From Bacteroidota bacterium (lineage in GTDB: Bacteria; Bacteroidota; Bacteroidia; Cytophagales; Cyclobacteriaceae), in NCBI GenBank assembly GCA_023417785.1, contig JAEZEH010000129.1, positions 1 through 64,000 on the forward strand: a stretch of 64,000 nucleotides of DNA, given 5' to 3'. The translations under genes were made by a program, and so were the position numbers. The notes below the pieces were generated by a model. The model did not search any database. It had not been told where the DNA came from and saw nothing but the letters and a program-made list of their open reading frames with translations. Shown here one piece after another: positions 59,537 to 64,000 of this stretch; position 1 is the stretch's first letter, and every line of letters starts with the position of its first letter.

Positions 59537-62182
59537 CTAATCCGAGAAATTTATCGACAGGTTGGTAGTGATGCCCAACCGAAAACCATGATCAGCGTAC
59601 TTGCCCTCCTGAAACGAAACAGCACCTTCAAGACGAAAAATGCGAAGAATACCGTCGATTGAATAACCGAGTTCAGTATAGTTCCCGGATGTGGGCGTCG
59701 CCAGGTAATTGAGGAATAAATTCTCCCGGATTCCCATTAACCTTAGTTTGGGAAGCGAGGTCAGCAAAAACCTGCGGAATTGATAATGGAGGTTCCCACT
59801 GAAATATTTGTCCGAGGTGCTGAATGTATAATAATCCAGTAAACGAAAGCTCCCAACCGGATCAGCGGTGCTGAAAGGCGTCCTGTTCCCAAGGAAGTGT
59901 TTGTAGTCCATAAAATACATCCTGGAGTTGTTAAGGAAAGCACCGGCACGCATGGCCACGATAACTCGCGCCCGAACACCGAGCGTGAAGCCATGCCGGA
60001 AGCCGAATTCTATCTGGTCGTAATCGACGTCACTTCCCATCAAGTCACGAAATCCTTTGGTGTAATCGAGCATAAATACCGGAGATGAATTGGCTATCTC
60101 ATGACGTGTCCCGTTGCGAATCCGGTATTTCAGCCAGGGCCTGGTCTCGATGCCCACCGAACCGGTAAAGGCTTCATGCGTTGGAAATGATGTATCGGGC
60201 AACTCCATATTGACCGGGTCATTCGGTGTATAGCCTTCAATACGGTCGCGGTTTATCAACTTATAATCAGAATTATTTGTGAGGTTATACCGCCTGGCCA
60301 TCGACCAATTTGTGTGTATGGTAAGACCGGGATTCAGTCGCCTTCGGTAAAGCACGTCCACATAATCACGTTCATAAAGCTTCATGAGGTTCTTTTCGAG
60401 AAACAGCGTTGCAAATGTGTTCACGATGGGATGGATAGGCTTCTCATCGTTGAGCTGCTGCACATAACGCCCTCCTTCAATCTGAAAGCGATACTTCTGA
60501 TTGCGAAGTCTGAACATGACGTTTCCCGAAAATTTTTCACGCGCGAAAGCATAGCGCAGTGTAGGCGTAATATTGAGTCGGGTCTTATTCGTATCCTGAA
60601 GAATGGTACCAAATCCGATCCGGTAATATGCGTTCCATCCCTCCACGGTATTAAATCCACCGAATGGTGTGTAGATAATAAAACTTGAATGCTTTGAAAT
60701 TTTGTAATTATCACCGATAAGAATGTCCCATGGCTGGAATCCCTTGTGTTTAGAGGCTTTCAACGTATCACCTTCCTGCTTTTTTTTATCCACAACGGCC
60801 ATACTATCCGCCTTCTGGTAGCCCCTGATCTCCTGTCGCGTCAGTGGAACAGGTCTTACTTCAGCCCAGTAAACGGAATCCTTTTTGTACGCAAGACTAT
60901 CAATAGTAAAGGTATTATCGAATAAAACTTCGGGTTCCTTTTGTTCCTTCTTCTCGGACTTTTCATACTCCTTGATCATGGTTTTCAACTCTTTGCGGGT
61001 AATCTCCTTCCCGGCAGCGAGTCGCTCCTGAAGTTCCCTGGTTTTATCAGACTTATTTTCCTGCTGGATTCTGGCTGCTTCTTCTTTTTCAATTTTCTCA
61101 TCCACCACTTCCATTTTGGCGGGCTCGACGTAAAGTTCCGGATTTACGGTAATCTTATAATCACTGACAGTGGCGAGATACTTGTATTCGAACTCGAAGC
61201 CGAAGATCTTACCGAAGATACCAAACTGGTGCGAGACCGGTAGCCAGGCTTTGTCTTCAATAGGTGCATAAACTGCTTTGATGGCAATCTTAATTCCAAG
61301 CTTTGTGGTGGTAATATCCATACTGTGGATACTCCACCAGTTTTCGACCAGATTGAGCGTACCCTCAACAACGTTATCCCCTTTCATGCGGGGCGTGACT
61401 TTGATTTTGCTGATTTCGTATTCACGATCTTTGAATGTACCGAGGTATTCAAATTTGTAATAGGAAAATGCGCGCGGTGAAAGCGGTGAAATTGTTTCGG
61501 CTATCTCAGGTTCGTAAAAGCTGCCGAATATGTATTGATTCGGAGACGTATTATTATCCTTCCCGTCGCTGTGAATCGAAATCACTTTCTCCGTGAATTT
61601 TTTGGGCCGGGTGAATTCTATTTCACTTACAGATTCCGAAATAAATACACGCCCTTTCTCGATACCTTCTTTTTCAAGTTGTTTCTTGGCGAGCCAGGGA
61701 TAGTCTTTTAGTTGTCCGGCGCCTTTGATGTAAACGCGGGCAGAATAGGCGTCCAGTTGGTTCCGGTGGTAATTCGCCTTCGCAATTGCTTTACGCATAA
61801 TGGTGTAGGCGGGATCTTCCTTCCCGGCTTTTACCTCAACGGTCTGAAGCATGGTAGCCTGCTCGCGCAGAACAATATCAATCACGATAAACTCTTCGGT
61901 GATTTCCACTTTTCTCGTCACGGTCTCGTATCCCATATACTGATAAGTGATATCATACCCGCCGGGACGCAAGTTGAGTTCGTAGATTCCCTGCACGTTG
62001 GTTGTTGTTCCGCTGCCAGTCTGCTTTACAAAGATTGTAGCAAAAGCCAGCGGTTCATCTTTCTCGTCGGTGATCTTTCCTTTTATGCCTCCGGCCCATC
62101 CGGAAACCGTAGCAAAACACAGAAACATAACGGTAATGGGCAGGAATCGAGAAATAATTGGTGAGAGGAGTGATGATGACAT
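59537..62182 (-). CDS. DUF5686 outer-membrane protein with carboxypeptidase-like domain
   Basis: 881 residues. A signal peptide (about 1-29) is followed by a CarboxypepD_reg-like beta domain (about 32-115, IKGKITDEKDEPLAFATIFV and YQYMGYETV). The DUF5686 body begins at about 120 with AYTIMRKAIAKANYHRNQ and contains a highly charged stretch (about 370-430, Lys/Glu rich). The C-terminal third is strand-like with repeated YRIGFGT, VMFRLRNQKYRFQIEGGRY type patterns and ends in Phe-Ser-Asp, suggesting an outer-membrane barrel. Function is unknown. It starts 11 bases after nadD, so it is in the gmk/nadD operon. Confidence 0.82.
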   Translation of the reverse strand: MSSSLLSPIISRFLPITVMFLCFATVSGWAGGIKGKITDEKDEPLAFATIFVKQTGSGTTTNVQGIYELNLRPGGYDITYQYMGYETVTRKVEITEEFIVIDIVLREQATMLQTVEVKAGKEDPAYTIMRKAIAKANYHRNQLDAYSARVYIKGAGQLKDYPWLAKKQLEKEGIEKGRVFISESVSEIEFTRPKKFTEKVISIHSDGKDNNTSPNQYIFGSFYEPEIAETISPLSPRAFSYYKFEYLGTFKDREYEISKIKVTPRMKGDNVVEGTLNLVENWWSIHSMDITTTKLGIKIAIKAVYAPIEDKAWLPVSHQFGIFGKIFGFEFEYKYLATVSDYKITVNPELYVEPAKMEVVDEKIEKEEAARIQQENKSDKTRELQERLAAGKEITRKELKTMIKEYEKSEKKEQKEPEVLFDNTFTIDSLAYKKDSVYWAEVRPVPLTRQEIRGYQKADSMAVVDKKKQEGDTLKASKHKGFQPWDILIGDNYKISKHSSFIIYTPFGGFNTVEGWNAYYRIGFGTILQDTNKTRLNITPTLRYAFAREKFSGNVMFRLRNQKYRFQIEGGRYVQQLNDEKPIHPIVNTFATLFLEKNLMKLYERDYVDVLYRRRLNPGLTIHTNWSMARRYNLTNNSDYKLINRDRIEGYTPNDPVNMELPDTSFPTHEAFTGSVGIETRPWLKYRIRNGTRHEIANSSPVFMLDYTKGFRDLMGSDVDYDQIEFGFRHGFTLGVRARVIVAMRAGAFLNNSRMYFMDYKHFLGNRTPFSTADPVGSFRLLDYYTFSTSDKYFSGNLHYQFRRFLLTSLPKLRLMGIRENLFLNYLATPTSGNYTELGYSIDGILRIFRLEGAVSFQEGKYADHGFRLGITTNLSINFSD

Positions 62183-62193
62183 TAATCGGTTTT

Positions 62194-62781
62194 TTAACGA
62201 AGATAGAATCCTTTTCCGCGAATCATTTCTTCCACCGCATCAGGCACGAGATAACGCACCGATTGTTTACTTCTGATGCGGTTCCTGATAAAGGTGGCAG
62301 AAATATCGAGCAACGGTGCTTCCACAAATCTTACGTTAGGATGCGATTTTAGTTCAGAAGGTTGCACACCAGGCCGTGGATAAATATAAAGGCCGAAGTC
62401 ATTCAGAATCGTTTCATGGCTTTTCCAGCGCGTAAAGCTGATCAGGTTATCCTCTCCCATGATTATCCGGAATTCTTTTCCGGGATATTTTTCTGTGAGA
62501 TACAGCAGGGTGTGGATTGTATAGCTGGGTTTGGGAAGGTTGAATTCTACGTCACAGGCCTCAAGTTTGAAGTTATCATGGATGGCTGCACGGACCATAT
62601 CAAACCGGTCGAACTCATGCAAAAGACCTTTACTTGGTTTAAATGGATTTTGGGGCGACACAACGAACCATACCTTGTTCAGGTCAGTACTTTCAGCCAT
62701 AATATTGGCTATGATGAGATGCCCGATGTGTATCGGATTAAACGAGCCGAAGAAAAGACCAATCCGTTGAGTTGAACTCAT
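62194..62781 (-). CDS. nadD: Nicotinate-nucleotide adenylyltransferase
   Basis: Makes deamido-NAD from nicotinate mononucleotide and ATP. The 195-residue nucleotidyltransferase has GLFFGSFNPIHIGHL at the N-terminus (the (H/T)xGH motif), SPQNPFKP, IMGEDNL and the C-terminal ISATFIRNRI. The length is typical. It sits 18 bases after gmk and 11 bases before the DUF5686 gene. Confidence 0.94.
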   Translation of the reverse strand: MSSTQRIGLFFGSFNPIHIGHLIIANIMAESTDLNKVWFVVSPQNPFKPSKGLLHEFDRFDMVRAAIHDNFKLEACDVEFNLPKPSYTIHTLLYLTEKYPGKEFRIIMGEDNLISFTRWKSHETILNDFGLYIYPRPGVQPSELKSHPNVRFVEAPLLDISATFIRNRIRSKQSVRYLVPDAVEEMIRGKGFYLR

Positions 62782-62799
62782 GTCGCGAAGTTACGAACA

Positions 62800-63372
62800 T
62801 TAAGATTGGCGTTTGAACGAATCATACATGGATTGAGCCATTGCCAGCGAATTTTCAAGGTTTTCGTTAACCAAAACAGCATCAAACCTATCGGCGAACC
62901 CCATTTCGAATTTGGCTTTGAATAAACGTCGCGAGAGGCTTTCGTCAGATTCTGTGCCGCGATCTGTGAGGCGTGCTTTGAGCACATCGACAGATGGAAC
63001 CTTCACAAAAACCGCCAACGCTTTGTCACCAAAGTATTTTTTCAGATTAAGTCCACCCTTAACATCCACATCGAAGATGACGTTCTTTCCAGATTCCCAT
63101 ATGCGTTCGATCTCGGATTTCAGTGTACCATAGAAGTTTCCTTCATATACTTCTTCCCATTCGATGAACTCGTTACGATCAATTCTCTCCTTGAATTCCT
63201 TCGGTGTAAGGAAGTAATAGTCTTTTCCATTTTCCTCGGTCCGACCACGTCTGTCGCGGGTCGAAGCAGAAATTGAGAATCCGAGGTCCGGATTTGTATC
63301 GAGAAGGTGTTTAACAATAGTAGTTTTTCCCGATCCTGACGGGGCGGAAAAAATAAGTGCTTTACCAGCCAT
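62800..63372 (-). CDS. gmk: Guanylate kinase
   Basis: Phosphorylates GMP/dGMP to the diphosphates. 190 residues with the P-loop SAPSGSGKTT, the GMP-binding SASTRDRRGRTEENGKDYYF (pieces STRDRRGR, GKDYYF), and EWEEVYEGNFYGT. The C-terminal lid has RLTDRGTESDESLSRRL. Its ATG directly abuts the stop of the anti-sigma gene upstream. Confidence 0.95.
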   Translation of the reverse strand: MAGKALIFSAPSGSGKTTIVKHLLDTNPDLGFSISASTRDRRGRTEENGKDYYFLTPKEFKERIDRNEFIEWEEVYEGNFYGTLKSEIERIWESGKNVIFDVDVKGGLNLKKYFGDKALAVFVKVPSVDVLKARLTDRGTESDESLSRRLFKAKFEMGFADRFDAVLVNENLENSLAMAQSMYDSFKRQS

Positions 63373-63645
63373 TCAGGGGACGAGATTTTGCGCAACGCGT
63401 GCCCGGATTGAATCAATCAGGTCCTGAGGTGCGTTATTTTTGCATTTATTTTTCAAAAGCTGACGAATCTCAACTTCAATGTGGTAATTCCGGTAACAGG
63501 GAAGACAGTCTTCGAGGTGGTTCTTCATGAAGTGGTCTTTCTCTTCAGCCGAGGCTTCATCATCCAAAATAAGCTGAAGTTTCTCGAAACATTCGCGTTG
63601 GTTAGGACAATCGTGTTTCATTTTGCTCTGGTCAGGATTGCTCAT
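63373..63645 (-). CDS. Zinc-finger (zf-HC2-like) anti-sigma factor
   Basis: 90 residues, cytoplasmic, without a membrane helix. An HxxxCxxC-like zinc motif is present in HFMKNHLEDCLPCYRNYH, with a further CPNQRECF near the N-terminus. It is a ZAS-type anti-sigma factor that likely binds the sigma encoded immediately upstream with 6 bases between them. Soluble ZAS proteins often respond to redox or metal state through the Cys ligands. Its target is inferred from adjacency. Confidence 0.85.
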   Translation of the reverse strand: MSNPDQSKMKHDCPNQRECFEKLQLILDDEASAEEKDHFMKNHLEDCLPCYRNYHIEVEIRQLLKNKCKNNAPQDLIDSIRARVAQNLVP

Positions 63646-63651
63646 AGGAGG

Positions 63652-64000
63652 TCAAGCGTTATTATAGCCCATTTGTTTAGCGTAGGTACTTAGTTTTTCT
63701 TTCAGCAGGTTTCTTGCTCTGTGTAGGCGGCTGCGGACTGTTCCAATGGGTATGTCAAGAATCTTAGCCATCTCATCGTACTTAAATCCTTCCAGGTCGC
63801 ATAATATTATTACCGTTCTAAAATCGACATCCAAAGAGTTCAGCGCATTGGAGATCTCGTCGCCAATCATGTCGCGCAAAGCTTCCACCCGAAGATCCGG
63901 AGTGATCTGCCGGTCTACATCTTCTGAGTTATAATATGTTTCAACTTCCTGATAATCGACTTTCGAAGGCTCTTTGCTCTTCTTGCGATAGTCATTAATG
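63652..64000 (-). CDS. ECF sigma factor, C-terminal part (runs off the window)
   Basis: The reading frame is open from 63652 to the end at 64000, at least 116 codons, with the 5' part missing. Visible are the region 2 to 4 linker (about 40 residues beginning INDYRKKSKEP) and region 4 with VIILCDLEGFKYDEMAKILDIPIGTVRSRLHRARN in pieces (CDLEGFKYDEMAKIL, IPIGTVRSRLHRARN). This is the helix-turn-helix of ECF/SigE factors. It is paired with the zinc-finger anti-sigma and leads the gmk-nadD operon. Confidence 0.9.
   Translation of the reverse strand, partial: INDYRKKSKEPSKVDYQEVETYYNSEDVDRQITPDLRVEALRDMIGDEISNALNSLDVDFRTVIILCDLEGFKYDEMAKILDIPIGTVRSRLHRARNLLKEKLSTYAKQMGYNNA

Overview
The window looks like a chromosomal housekeeping segment from a member of the Bacteroidota, most likely order Cytophagales. 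The support is: exact copies of the Bacteroidota -7 promoter element TAnnTTTG in front of many genes; an ECF sigma/FecR (DUF4974-type) pair next to an STN-domain outer-membrane protein; Bacteroidota-restricted families (DUF4254, DUF5686, DUF2520, a GroES-like 124-residue protein, membrane-anchored MutS-like ATPase); and almost no Shine-Dalgarno sequences. I recognise no transposase, integrase, phage gene, CRISPR array or restriction system. The taxon below order level is not resolved.

Layout. 1-6757: tRNA dihydrouridine synthase, CPBP membrane protease, CdsA, DoxX, glutamate dehydrogenase, phosphatidylserine decarboxylase and a membrane fatty-acid desaturase, so mostly membrane-lipid synthesis. 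6760-10189 (minus): ECF sigma, FecR anti-sigma and an STN/carboxypeptidase-like surface protein carrying about eleven 16-residue repeats. 10283-13277: degenerate thiamine-pyrophosphokinase-like protein, then DUF4254, glycosyltransferase 9 and a HAD phosphatase. 13292-13403: a 14-unit, 8-bp tandem repeat in front of a secreted, probably outer-membrane protein. 14272-25340: ornithine aminotransferase, RmuC, GroES-like protein, secreted aminopeptidase P, HemB, hydrolase, DUF2520, PrmC, RibD and free-methionine-sulfoxide reductase. 25345-33132: membrane MutS-like ATPase, cysteine desulfurase, phosphoglucosamine mutase, NqrM-like small protein, MazG, a Na+/H+ antiporter translationally coupled to a universal stress protein. 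33292-50117: histidine kinase, GlyRS, MtfA-like peptidase, Dgt, RND exporter, IleRS, LspA, AGCS symporter, DEAD helicase, dihydroorotase and tRNA-His.

50118-64000: two uncharacterised small or membrane proteins, alpha/beta hydrolase, Dxs, ScpA, creatininase-family amidase, ArsS with its AhpD-like partner, MltD-type transglycosylase, selenouridine synthase MnmH, DUF5686 outer-membrane protein, NadD, Gmk, a zinc-finger anti-sigma factor and the 3' part of an ECF sigma gene that runs off the window.

Most genes are independent core functions (translation, lipid, cofactor and nucleotide synthesis, envelope). The parts most worth a second look are the sigma/FecR/repeat-protein module that lacks an adjacent TonB receptor, the two short-period intergenic repeat tracts, the structured intergenic region at 17621-17828, the membrane MutS-like protein, the Gln-for-His change in dihydroorotase, and the ArsS/AhpD/MnmH neighbourhood that hints at selenium or arsenic metabolism. 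I did not find an unmistakable new multi-gene system.
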